In this document: positions 10,926-21,639 of the stretch, one piece after another
Numbering within the stretch: the stretch's first letter is position 1
Layout of the letters: the number at the start of each line of letters is the position of its first letter
Assembly (NCBI RefSeq): GCF_901000735.1
Contig: NC_081551.1
Span: forward strand, 13,461,700-13,525,699
Length of the DNA stretch: 64,000 nt
DNA from: Corylus avellana
Taxonomy: Eukaryota; Streptophyta; Magnoliopsida; Fagales; Betulaceae
Direction: 5' to 3'
Notes under the pieces: generated by a model
What the model was told of the DNA's origin: nothing
The model's input: the letters and a program-made list of their open reading frames with translations, nothing else
Database searches by the model: none
Program-made: the position numbers and the translations under genes

Positions 10926-11240
10926 AAAGACATTACTCCCCCTTATTCATAACTCCCCAAAGAACACAAGACTGCTCTTCACAACACTTCTCCCCCTTAA
11001 CGAATACTACTCCCCATTTTTATCACAAATGGTCAAAGGGGCTATGATAGTCCAACAAGTTTCTCAAGACGTACAAACATTGCATGGGGAGGGTTTGAAC
11101 AGCTCATTGTAAGGTATGATGGACTGTAAGTGTTGGACGACTCCGCCATAGTACCTACACACTTGACTCCAAGTTAGTATACAAGCAACACATGATATGG
11201 AGTAAGTGTAAACATGAAATAGCCACGACAAGTGATATTG

Positions 11241-11841
11241 AAGACTTAAAAACATCATTGAGGCATTTCATCAAACACATGGTGTGCCTAACATTTAAGC
11301 ATGTGAACAACGATTCAGGGCTAGATGAAAAATTATCACACAACAAGGCCTTAAGCCTAATTACATCCAGTCATAAACAATCCAAGAAAAACAAGGGAAT
11401 TTGACCAACAACACATCATTGAGATATTTCATCGAACATGTGATGCATGTTTTAAGCATGGCAAAAGTGTTCAAATAGAATCATGCTTATATCCCTCACA
11501 ATCAAAGCCTAGACCACAATTATAACACACATGAGCAATTTAAGTAAGGAATTGAAGTAAATGGCTGAAGAATGTCATTTAGGTAGATTATCAAACATGT
11601 GGTGTGCATGAAATTTAGATATGTGAAAAGTCACACAATACTCATGAAAGATCATGCTCACATACACCACAATCAAAGCCGAAAGCATAACCACAGCATA
11701 AATGAAGCATCTCAAGAAGAAAAATGAACAATGAGTTCAAAGACTTCATTTTGGCATTTTATCGAACATGTGGTATGCATTTGAAAATAGACATGTGAAA
11801 AGTATTTCATGGACATTGAAAATACATGCCTAAGTACAACC
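11241..11841. repeat. Diverged tandem repeat, ~160 bp x 4, copy A
   Basis: Four units share the core ATCRAACATGTGGTGTGCAT. The cores lie at about 11271, 11432, 11591 and 11762, giving a period of 159-171 bases. Units are well diverged from one another but closely match their counterparts in copy B, so the array is older than the duplication. It is non-coding and lies in the 3' part of the minus-strand Copia element. Confidence 0.8.
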
Positions 11842-12281
11842 AAACAATAGCTAGTACATATTAACAACAAGTAGCTATCATTCTTACAAAGGGAGTATGA
11901 AAATTTCGAACCAAAATCGAAACCCAACCTTGAAAAACCTAGGTTTCAAATCTTCTAGAAAATGTGACATGAGAGAAGATTGAATCTTAGAAAACATACC
12001 TTGGAGCCAATGAGGTTGGATTATGCTCAAAATTTGAAAAGAGAAACCACTAAAATTGAGGACTCAAAGATTTGGGGAAGAAGTAGTTCATGCGGCACAA
12101 GAGAGACAGAGGAGTTTTTGTCATGGAGGAGAAACTAAGAGTTCCTGGATTACATACCTGGGCAGGGGCCATTCAGACGGTCACTTTGCACCGTTTGGAC
12201 GGGGAGCCAAAAACAAAAGATTTCTCCCCCTTACTCCAATTTCTCTCTTTGTTAGGTGAGCATTTATAAAGACATGATACA
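11842..12281. other. Non-coding Copia-derived DNA, copy A
   Basis: No gene. Near 12165-12210 is a pair of CAGACGG and CCGTTTGGACGG motifs like those of the LTR at 8653-9874, which supports this being the same element's untranslated region. Confidence 0.5.
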
Positions 12282-12290
12282 TTCAATTAA

Positions 12291-13016
12291 GGGGGTAATT
12301 ACATTTTTTCCCCATCAACTACAATGCATTGTCACATTGCCCCCATAAACTGACAACCCTACTGCCTGACCCTATCAAACTACCATTTTGTGTCCAAAAC
12401 CCTCATTTTGTCAGTCAATCACGTTAAATTGGACGGAATAAAAGGGGGTGTTTGCCGGTTGGCAGCCATCCCCTTGGGGGAGGAGGTGGCACGTTGGCCA
12501 CCCCTAGAGGTGGCTGGGGTTTTGGTAAGGAAATTGTGATATTATGGTCACCATTGCTAAGGAAATGGTGGGGAGGAGGAGGATCGAGAGTAGAATGGTT
12601 TGGATATTGGGTGTCATCTTTATTTTCCTCCTCTGTTTTTTTGGGGTATTTCTGTTTCTGGGTATGTCTACGTGTTTGTCAGAAACAGAGGTGGAGGGTT
12701 TAAAAGGACAGAAATCGTATCATCTGGGGAAGGGAATGAGGGAAAGATCAGAGGTTTGAGTTTTGACAATAACAAAATTCAATGGCCTTTGTTTTTCTGA
12801 GCCAATGTCCTTCGAATACATATACCGAATAATATTAACCGTGAAGGAGCTGATACTAACAAAGCTCAGAACTCTGATCTTTTCCTCGTTAGATGACTTC
12901 AGAGTAGAAGATAACAAATTTTTGTTGTAGTCTTCGTTAAAAGCGATGGAAGAAGAAGAGGATGAAGAAGAAGATACTTTTTAATTTTAATATATTTATA
13001 TTTTTTGAAACTAGTA

Positions 13017-13068
<52 letters not shown>

Positions 13069-13272
13069 TTTTAATTTTAAGGGTATTATATGTAATTTTT
13101 GTATATAAATTTGGAGTATTTGAGTCATTTCAAGTTTTTTAACGCGGTTGATTGATGGAATGAGGGTTTTGGGCAAAAAATGGTAGTTTGATAGGATCGA
13201 GTAGTAAGGTTGTCAGTTCATGGGGTAAAGTGACAATGCGTTGTAGTTGATAGGGGGAAAGGCAATTACCCC
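12291..13272. mobile_element. MULE-type DNA transposon (possible Pack-MULE), copy A
   Basis: The element starts GGGGGTAATTAC and ends with the inverted copy GGCAATTACCCC. Terminal inverted repeats run about 150 bp. It is flanked by perfect 9-bp target duplications TTCAATTAA at 12282-12290 and 13273-13281; a 9-bp duplication plus long TIRs is the Mutator hallmark. No MuDR transposase is encoded, so it is non-autonomous. The interior (about 12540-12980) is not TIR-like and on the minus strand has a Ser-rich coding-like stretch and a CCCTTCCCCAG splice-acceptor-like site, which may be a captured gene piece. A (TA)n run lies at about 13021-13064. Confidence 0.85.
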
Positions 13273-13281
13273 TTCAATTAA

Positions 13282-13436
13282 TGATCAAGAAATGCTAATA
13301 GAAATAACTTCTTGTTGAATGAGCCGAAAATACCCGAAGCCTGCAATAGTATCAAAAGATGAATGAACATGTCATTTTTATACTTCAGGCAATGCCAATA
13401 TGTACCATCACTATCCAAGCCATTGTGTTGTGTGTG
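13282..13436. other. Copia-derived non-coding DNA before the Athila insertion
   Basis: This short stretch matches 38684-38838 of copy B and nothing codes. It joins to 19881 once the 6.4 kb insertion is left out. Confidence 0.6.
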
Positions 13437-13441
13437 GCAAG

Positions 13442-14936
13442 TGTTGTGCCAAATACTACATAAATTAATAGAGAATATTTAGTACGTTTTAACTCGCAAG
13501 TGCACAAGATCAAAACAATAGTATAGTGCAGCAAGTACGAGGTCGAACCCACGGAGATTGTGATTTTGTTTTGAATTAATTAAAATATCAAATTGTCACA
13601 GATTAGATATTAAGCAAAATAAAAAGATAATAAGATAAAGGAAAGGTAAAGGTAGGGCTTTGATATCCACCACTAATTATACTTAGATAATATAACAATA
13701 TGCCAATGATCTAATCATATTATGAGTACTTAATGTTTGCCAACCTAAAGGCATGGGTGTCTGCTTAAGCATCGGTGTCTACTCCTTAAACTATTGATTT
13801 CCCTAAGCAACGAATTAGGCATGGGTGTCTGCTCTAATTCTTTTCTTTCTTAAAGGATTTAGCATAGGTGTCTACTAAGTTGTTCTTTAAGAAGGCATAA
13901 AACTGTGGAAATCGACAAACACATGAGGCCTAGGGCATGGGTGTCTACTCCCGGTTCCCCATATTGATTAACCCAAGAATCCGGTGTGGATATCTTATGT
14001 TACTTATGTTAAACCCAGAACTCGGTCATCCAAATTGATTTAACTAACTAGTTCATACCACATACATATAATGGTCAGTCACATACATATGAGGAATTCA
14101 AGAAAATATGAATTAATCAAGTTAAGCAACACAATATGATTATCACAAAGGCGTCAATATTGAAATATTAAATAAATATAATTAGGGCTTCAATCTAGCC
14201 CTCCTTAAGAGTTAGTTACACATAATAAAAATAAAAAGAAAAGGTAAAGGTAAAGAAAGAACCGAAAGGTAGCCTCCAATTCCTCTCCCCAAAACTGTGC
14301 CTCTTCCAAGGATTTTAGGATTTTAAGGATGATTTAAATTGTGAGGCTTAGGGGACTATTTATAGAGCTTATGAGAGTCCTAAAAGCCCTAGTAATCCTA
14401 GGAAATTCGGAGTTTTAAGTCCTAGTCCAACTAGGATAAAGAAAACCTAAGTCTAAATCGGAATAGGATTCGCCTAGAATTGCGGTCCTGTCTTGCGGTG
14501 CAATTTTGGCCTTGCATCGCTCCGAATTGGGAAAATACTATTTCACAATGATTTGTATCCTTTTGAGTTAGCTTTCCAATGCCGCTTGAATCACCTCAAT
14601 CGGATATTTAAGCTGAAAGTTATGGTCAAAATACCGAGACATGTTTATAATCCAATTTTTGCATCCAATCCGATTTGACTTCAATGTGAGAAATACCGAA
14701 TTAATCATTTCTTTTATTTAATTAAACTTAACCATGATTGGTTAAGCTTAACCATATCTTCTTGGTCTTCCTAATTTGCCCTTTAAGCTTGGAATTCTTC
14801 CAGAAACGCTTCTTTTCTTCCAAAAGCCTATAAAACAAAGAAAATACAAAAAAGAAGTATGACATAATTAACCAAAACCAAAGGATTAAAACATGCAAGT
14901 TAAGGGCTGAAAATATGAATATTTTAGCACTTATCA
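13442..14936 (-). repeat. 3' LTR of the Athila-like element in copy A
   Basis: 1495 bp. It begins TGTTGTGCC and ends CACTTATCA on the plus strand. It contains five or so copies of GCATGGGTGTCTACT at 13750-13950, shared with other Athila-like LTRs here. It is similar to but clearly not identical to its partner at 18398-19875. Confidence 0.93.
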
Positions 14937-14950
14937 CACTCCCAAACTTA
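14937..14950 (-). promoter_or_regulatory. Polypurine tract of the Athila-like element
   Basis: Minus-strand GTAAGTTTGGGAGTG directly abuts the 3' LTR. It is the plus-strand priming site and is the third of three AAGTTTGGGGGT-like motifs in the 3' region of this family. Confidence 0.75.
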
Positions 14951-16026
14951 CATATTGCTAGTCCCTTAGCAATACAAAACTAAAAACAAGAATGGAAAAA
15001 CAGAAAACAAAAGATAAATCCATCTTTCGTGGGATGTACGATTGCATTTAGCGTATGCAACAAGCCTTTTAAACCTCTAAGAATTCCCTAGAGGACGAGT
15101 GAAGTCTCATGAGGGTTTTCCATAAATGTTACCCACAAACATCATGCAAGAGTTCATGTTATCCCAAACTTTAGGTATCACTCAAACCCATGATTCTCAT
15201 TCATTAGCAATCTTAAAAAGATAAACTCCATCTTTACAATGAATTGGAATTTTAAAATTTAATTACTTACAAAAGACATGCTAAGACATCACAAGTTTGA
15301 AAATAGGGTATAGTGAACTAGCACATAAATATGAAGCTTCCAATTGTTTCTAATGTGCAATGTCTCAATATCTTAAAGTTCATTGAAATCCATATTAGAA
15401 TGAACAACAATGTCATATTTTTCCCTTTCTTCTTTTTTTTTTTTTTTTTTTTTCTTCTTCGTCAGGTTATGCAATGCTTGATTCCCTTAAGCTTTCTAAT
15501 TGACCCATGTAAAAAGTGTTAAGTCAATGACTCCCAAAACAGATGATTTAGGGCATTAGGTGTAGAGACACCCTTAGGACTTACTAACTTGAGTCAAAAA
15601 GGCTACGAAACCAAACTAACTATGACATTAACCAAATCAAAATTCTTCACATTTTGACGTGAACACTCAATGCTTTGAGACAAGAAGTTCAGTTACTCAG
15701 TGAAAAGCTTATCAATAATCATATTTTTCTCCTCTCTTTTTTTCACATATATATATATATATGCCAAGGTATCCATCTAATAAATCATCCAGTTTCACTT
15801 AAGACATAGAAACACACACATTAAACTTTCATGTCATACCCCACAAATTATGTGCTAATGTGCTTGTGTAAGATCAGATCAAACATGTGCATTCTTAATT
15901 GTCCTAAGCAAGTAACCAAACTGAAAAACTCAATTATTAGATCATGTGTTCAAAATTTTAAGCTCACCAATGAAATCAAATCACAATTTTCAAGATCAAC
16001 CAAAATTTTTAGACAAACATGAACAT

Positions 16027-16071
<45 letters not shown>

Positions 16072-17123
16072 TTTTCTTTTTGATTTTTTTTTAAAAAAAA
16101 TTAAAATAAAATAAAACTGGGACAAAGTGTGTGTAAAGTGTCTCCCATGCCGCCAATCTTAAATGACACATTGTCCCCAATGTGTATAAATAAAGGAAAG
16201 AGTGTACCCGGGAGATGGTTGACATCGTTTTGGAAAGCATGGCTCATAGCACACCCCCAAACTTGAATTGAAGCACACTTGTCCCTGCAAAATAAGAAAA
16301 CACAAAACAAGTAAAAAGAAACAAAACTAAAGATAAATAAAAAAAATTAACTTAAACACACTAAACAAAACAAAATAAAAAGATAACTATGGGATGCTGT
16401 CCAAGTGCGCTCGATCGCACGCATGGTGCGCTCGATTGCACTTGCGCAAGGCTGTGCATGTGTGGGTGATGTGTGCTCGAACGCACACATGGTGCGTTCG
16501 ATCGCACTAACAGAATGTACAACAGCTAAAAGTTGGTTATTGTGCTCGATCGTACTCAGGGTGCGCTCGATCGCAGTAACAAAATGCAATGCAACCAGAA
16601 GTGGAGACCTGCACTCAGGATGTGATCGATCGCAGTAACAGAATGTAAAAACATGACAAAAGACTTGAAACATTAAAACACCAAAGTAAAATAAAACACA
16701 AAGGAAAACAAAAACAAAATATAAGTAAAACAAAATAAAATAAAACAAACAACAAAATAAAAAGGGCATTCTATGGGGTGCCTCCCATGAGCGCTAAGTT
16801 TAACGTCTTCAGCCAAACTGTGGCACTTTAAACTTGAAGCACCAGTCTTTTCTTCTCTTGCACCAAAGGGAATGAATCTTTTCTGTTGCAAGGTGCTTTC
16901 GAGTGTCTATAGATCGAGGGGGACCACTCTAAGTTTTCTTAAACAGTTGCTCATATGTTGGGGAATCATGAACTGGAATAAAGTAGGAAGAAAACTCAGG
17001 GAGCTTTTCTATCTTGATGTCCTCAATTTGCTCATGTAGTAGCTCTAAAAGACTTCTCTCCTAGCCTCTTAGTGTTTCAGGAATAAGAGCTGATGTTGAA
17101 GAAATCGCAGTGCTCTCTTGTTT
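14951..17123 (-). other. 3' untranslated region of the Athila-like element
   Basis: No ORF of note. The stretch is collinear with 48746-50437 of the inner Athila element, including the CATGGGAGGC string near 16780 and two more purine-tract-like motifs near 16150 and 16255. Long T and (TA)n runs occur at 15428-15453 and 16029-16070. At 16398-16640 lies a cluster of GTGCGCTCGATCGCAC-like motifs. Confidence 0.7.
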
Positions 17124-17981
17124 TTACTGATATGACTCTTGTGGAACTTCGGCTTGCTCCTCCTTCTCCTCTTCCACTTGATTTTCTGCCACCTCTTCGC
17201 TCCTCAATGTGGTAATTGCTTGCTCATGATAGAAGGTGCACTCTTGCTCCTTGTATTGTCCATTGGGATTTTCCATCAACTGATTTTCACACTCTTCTTC
17301 TTGGTATTGTTGATGCCAATTGATGGGAGATGCACTCAGCTCCCTGGCCAATTGCCCCACTTGTACTTTCAGTCTTTGAATGGCTTGATCAGTATTTGTA
17401 TAGAATTATTTTTGATCAGTCATGAATTGCTGTTGTGAGGTCATGAACTGTTGTTGAGAAGTCATGAACTGCTGTTGAGAAGTCACCAGGGTGTGCATCA
17501 TATCTTTTAGTCTATTCAGCCTTGACTCTTGCTCCTGATTTGTAGATAAATACAAAGGACACGTTTCAGTATAATGATCAAAACGAGAACATGTGGCATA
17601 TACCTAGAGTTGGGTGGCTGGCTAAATAGGAGAGATGTTTCGACTAGCCATGGATTTTACAAGTACATTCAATGTCTTTTGCATGGCAACTAGCTGATCT
17701 TGTAGTGGTGGATCCGATTGAGAGGAATATGAATAGTCATAAATAAGAGATGGTTCCTCTTCAGGAGCTATTATCTTGAAAATGGATTGCCTCAGACTGG
17801 GACTAAGACATGAATATGATTGACCATAGAATTGTGGAGATGACTCCTCTTCATGAAGTTGTGGTGCTTGAATTCTAGGAGCTTGAGCTTGCCACGAAAG
17901 ACTGTTGGCTCCATGCCGGGTTATAGGAATCAAAATAGCGGTCAGTCCCCGGTCTAGAAAACAATGTGTTCTTATGCCCAA
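17124..17981 (-). pseudogene. Athila gag C-terminal fragment
   Basis: Two minus-strand frames encode the region after the gag zinc knuckle. One has DQLVAMQKTLNVLVKSMA, the other ends with MGQLARELSA and EQAITTLRSEEV. These match the MGQMVNALN and QAITTLRSGRV stretches of the gag at 41369-41833 on the plus strand. Stops and frameshifts separate the parts and the capsid domain is missing. No protease follows. Gag normally forms the virus-like particle; this copy cannot. Confidence 0.75.
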
Positions 17982-18373
17982 AAATTTTGTTAGGAATTTA
18001 TCTTATTGAAGGACATTCTCTAATATGGTGATAAGGGTCATGGCAACATGAACATGGTCTACGGGGTGTCGGAGTGCCGCTCCACATGTGTGAAGGTAAA
18101 AATAACAAAAGATTAAAATAAAAAGGGAAAATTAAAAATAAAACTTATGGAGATGCAGACTCAACTGACCTTACATAAAACAAAAGAAGAAAAAAAAAAT
18201 CAGATCTATAATTATCGCAATATTGTGCTGCTCTCTGGATGTGCGATCGATCGAACTGGGAGGTGCGCTCGATCGCACCTCCAGAGGCAGAACAGGCACT
18301 GCGGGGAAAGCTAGAAAAACAGAAAATTTAACCCAAAAATAAATTAAAAAAAATTCCAAACAAAATCAAGCAA

Positions 18374-18391
18374 TCTCCGGCAACAGGGCCA
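18374..18391 (-). promoter_or_regulatory. Primer binding site, tRNA-Asp type (decayed)
   Basis: Minus strand reads TGGCCCTGTTGCCGGAGA, which I match to the complement of the plant tRNA-Asp 3' end at 15 of 18 positions, six bases inside the LTR. The intact version occurs at 43891-43908. Confidence 0.8.
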
Positions 18392-18397
18392 AAAACT

Positions 18398-19875
18398 TGT
18401 TGTGTCAAATACTACCTAAATTAATAAATAATATTTAGTACGTTTTAACTCGCAAGTGCACAAGATTAAAACAATAGTATAGTGCAGCAAGTACGAGGTC
18501 GAACCCACGAAGATTGTGATTTTGTTTTGAATTAATTAAAATATCAAATTGTCACGGATTTGATATTAAGAAAAACAAAAAGATAATAAGATAAAGTAAA
18601 GGTAAAGGTAGGGCTTTGATATCCACCACTAATTATACTTAGATAATATAACAATATGCTAATGATCTAATCATATTATGAGTACTTAATGTTTGCCAAC
18701 CTAAGGGCATGGATATCTACTCCTTAAGCTATTGATTTCCCTAAGCAACGAATTAGGCATGGATGTCTGCTCTAATTCTTTTCTTTCTTAAAGGATTTAG
18801 CATGGGTGTCTACAACGTTGTTCTTTAAGAAAGCATAAAACTATGGAAATCGACAAACACATGAGGCCTAGGGCATGGGTGTCTACTCCCGGTTCCCCAT
18901 GTTCATTAACCCAAGAATCCGGTGTGGATATCTTTTGTTACTTATGTTAAACCCAGGACTCGGTCATCCAAATTGATTTAACTAACTAGTCCATACCACA
19001 TGCATATAATGGCCAATCACATACATATGAGGAATTCAAGAAAATAGGAATTAATCAAGTTAAGCAACATAATATGATTATCACAAATGCGCCAATATTG
19101 AAATATTAATAAACATAATTAGGGCTTCAATCTAGCCCTCCTTAAGAGTTAGTTACACATAATAAAAATAAAAAGAAAAGGAAAAGGTAAAGAAAGAACC
19201 AAAAGGTAGCCTCCAATTCCTCTCTCCAAAGTTGTTCCTCTTCCAAGGATTTAGGATTTTAAGGATGATTTAAATTGTGAGGCTTAGGGGACTATTTATA
19301 GAGTTTAGGAGAGTCCTAGAAGCCCTAGTAATCCTAGGAAATTCGAAGTTTTAAGTCCTAGTCAAAATAGGATAAAGAAAACCTAAGTCCAAATCGGAGT
19401 AGGATTCGCCCAAAATTACGATCCTGTCTTACGGCACGATTTTGGCCTTGCGTCGCTTCGAATTGGGAAAATTCTATTTCACAATGATTTGTATCCTTTT
19501 GAGTTAGCTTTCTAATGCCACTTGAATCACCTCAATCAGATGTCTGAGCTGAAAATTATGGTCCAAATACCAAGACATGTTCATAATCCAATTTTTGCAT
19601 CCAATCCGATTTGAATTCAATGTGAGAAATTCCGAATTAATCCTTTCTTTTATTTAATTAAACTTAACCATGATTGGTTAAGCTTAACCATATCTTCTAG
19701 GTCTTCCCAATTTTCCCTTTAAGCTTGGAATTCTTCCAGAAACGCTTCTTTTCTTCCAAACGCCTATAAAACAAAGAAAATACAAAAAGAAAGTAAAATG
19801 GCCTAATTAACCAAAACCAAAGGATTAAAACATGCAAGTTAAGGGCTGAAAATATGAATATTCTAGCACTTATCA
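18398..19875 (-). repeat. 5' LTR of the Athila-like element in copy A
   Basis: 1478 bp, from TGTTGTGTC to CACTTATCA on the plus strand. It abuts the GCAAG target duplication on its right. The region just inside it (18237-18283) carries GATCGATCG and GTGCGCTCGATCGCAC motifs. Confidence 0.93.
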
Positions 19876-19880
19876 GCAAG

Positions 19881-20976
19881 CTTCAATTAAAAGCCAAGCA
19901 ATGGACAAAAATTGATAGACAATAAAGCACATAAAACTTCTAAACCATATGAAGGAAATTCATAGTTTGTTTTGGTTAGAAGTCAAACCTTACTAGGTCC
20001 TAGCCATCCTCATCCAATACTCTCCCCTTAAGACTTGGCCTAAGGCTCAAAGCTACATCCAAAAATTTTCTTTTGTGGATGAGTCAAGCACAAATAAATA
20101 GACACAGTAAAATTTTCCTTTTTTGAATATTATGGCATTTTGCACATTTCACTTTGAATTTTCTTTTTGAGAACGTGTCTTTTATCATAACAAAAGAAGG
20201 TCAAGACATGAGTTTGAGCTGGAGTTTTTAGGCTCTAGGTTCAACTGGCATTTGGTCAATCTTACCTACAAGAAACTACATTCTATGCATATGGTTTGTC
20301 CATCACAACAAATTTATATGGATCGACATTCCTTCTTGAAGCTTAAGTGCATAGAATTAGCATGAATGAGATGTGCCACAATAACATATGCTTGAGTAGT
20401 CAAATAACGGTTCATTATAAATATAATCAACTCAAACATGATAAGTGTATTTCCAAGGCACATAAGTTAAGAGGATATCTCAAAAGCATTTGAAGAGCAA
20501 TTAAAGAATGTATCCATCTTAACAACTCAAGGTGCCACACAATACCAACAACTTTCCCATTTTTAAAAAAATTTTATTATAACAAAATAAAAATACTCAT
20601 AGGAAAAAAAAACAAAGATCAACACATGCAAAACAAAAATCCTAAACATTATAGGATACATGTATGAAATGAGAATTCAAAAGGCATAACCTAACAACAT
20701 GCTCTAGCCTTAAACTCATATCATATAGGTCCTCTATAGAGTATGATTTGGTTTAAAACTATTTTCTAGGCCTCCACTAGTCACCACATATTTATGGACA
20801 TAGGATCGGCATATAGACAAGAAATTTGGTGGTCCTCACTTTACATTTCGTCCATACACTTTTCCAATATCACAACACATGAATTTCCAGTGAAGTCCTT
20901 TTTGATTGTGCCGTGGTAGAATTCTCAAAGCAAATTTGTATAAAATGTGAAACAACAAACGCAACAAGATGCTATA
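19881..20976 (-). other. Non-coding part of the Copia element, copy A
   Basis: This continues copy A after the insertion and matches 38844-39944. In copy B it leads into the Copia gag gene; here it stops abruptly at 20976. No gene is seen. Confidence 0.7.
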
Positions 20977-21385
20977 GCTAAATCCTTTAAAAAATAAAAG
21001 AATTAGAGTAGACACTCATGCCTAATTCGTTGTTTAGGGAAATCAATAGATTAAGGAGTAGGCACCCATACCCTTAGGTTGACAAACATTAAGTATTCAC
21101 AATATGATTGGATCATTGACATATTGTTATATTATCTAAGTATGATTAGTGGTGGATATCAAAGATCTACCTTTACTTTTCTATTTATCTTTATATCTTT
21201 TTATTTCTTTTTTCACAATATGAATTTAGTGACAAATTAATATTTTAATTAATTCTAAATAAAATTAACAATCTTCGTGGGATCGATCTCGTACTTGCTG
21301 CACTATAATATCGTTTGATCTTGTGCACTTGCGAGTAAAACATACTAAATATTATCTATTAATTTAGGTGGTATTTGGCACAACA
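20977..21385 (+). repeat. Truncated Athila-type LTR, plus strand
   Basis: The 409 bp match the 3' part of the Athila LTRs: GTAGACACTCATGCCTAATT near 21008, a GTACTTGCTGCACTATA stretch near 21290, and the terminus GGCACAACA at 21385. Its 5' part is missing and the break coincides exactly with the end of copy A. It sits inside the LTR remnant of the chromovirus. Confidence 0.8.
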
Positions 21386-21636
21386 ATTACAAGGAAAGAA
21401 AAGAATACAATTAGTAGTCGGACTCCCCCTTATCACCGACTAGAACTCGACTAGGACTGACTTACTAATACGAATAGGAAAAGGATTCTGTTTCCTATGG
21501 GAAACTAGAATAAACTGGAATTTGGGAAGCAAGTTCCTTATTGGACTTGGGCTAGGCTTGGAACTTAGTTCCTTATGGGATTCTAGTAAATCTATAGGGC
21601 TGACCCACTCACTAGTGCAGTCTTATGAACACATCA
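21386..21636 (-). repeat. Partial 3' LTR of the chromovirus
   Basis: On the minus strand the LTR starts TGATGTGTTCATAAG, right after a purine tract GGGGGAAGGGA (21637-21648). It is cut after 251 bp by the Athila LTR fragment. Confidence 0.7.
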
Positions 21637-21639
21637 TCC

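Larger units (their letters stand above)
13442..19875 (-). mobile_element. Athila-like gypsy retrotransposon, non-autonomous, minus strand
   Basis: The whole element is bounded by TG...CA LTRs (13442-14936 and 18398-19875) and by perfect target duplications GCAAG at 13437-13441 and 19876-19880. Copy B has the empty site with a single GCAAG (38839-38843). The primer site next to the right LTR resembles tRNA-Asp, and the purine tract next to the left LTR fixes the minus orientation. Only a gag fragment is recognisable; there is no protease, reverse transcriptase or integrase. It must have moved by using another element's proteins. Confidence 0.93.
1..20976. repeat. Segmental duplication, copy A (left edge beyond window)
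   Basis: Copy A matches 25316-39944 in the same order and orientation, starting from the first base of the window. Differences are scattered substitutions, small indels and one 6.4 kb insertion (13442-19875) found only here. The last shared bases are at 20976 (39944 in copy B); the next base begins a truncated Athila LTR. The left end is not seen, because the window starts inside the repeat. It may be a true tandem duplication or a second haplotype placed in the same scaffold. Confidence 0.95.

Noticed and set aside
10012..10930. Target duplication at the edges of the long inverted repeat
   Set aside because: TAAAA on the left and AAAGA on the right do not match; no convincing duplication of any length was found.
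11241..11841. CRISPR-like regularly spaced repeats
   Set aside because: Units are ~160 bp, diverged and contiguous, in a plant retrotransposon; there is no short-repeat/spacer structure.
12452..12800. Plus-strand ORFs in the MULE interior (hydrophobic, Gly/Cys-rich)
   Set aside because: Three overlapping short frames over the same bases with low-complexity content; the minus strand reads more like coding sequence, and no family is recognised.
16347..16769. 140-codon minus-strand ORF with repeated IERTM motifs
   Set aside because: It arises from the repeated CGATCG-rich motif array; the coding appearance comes from the repeat period, and no family matches.
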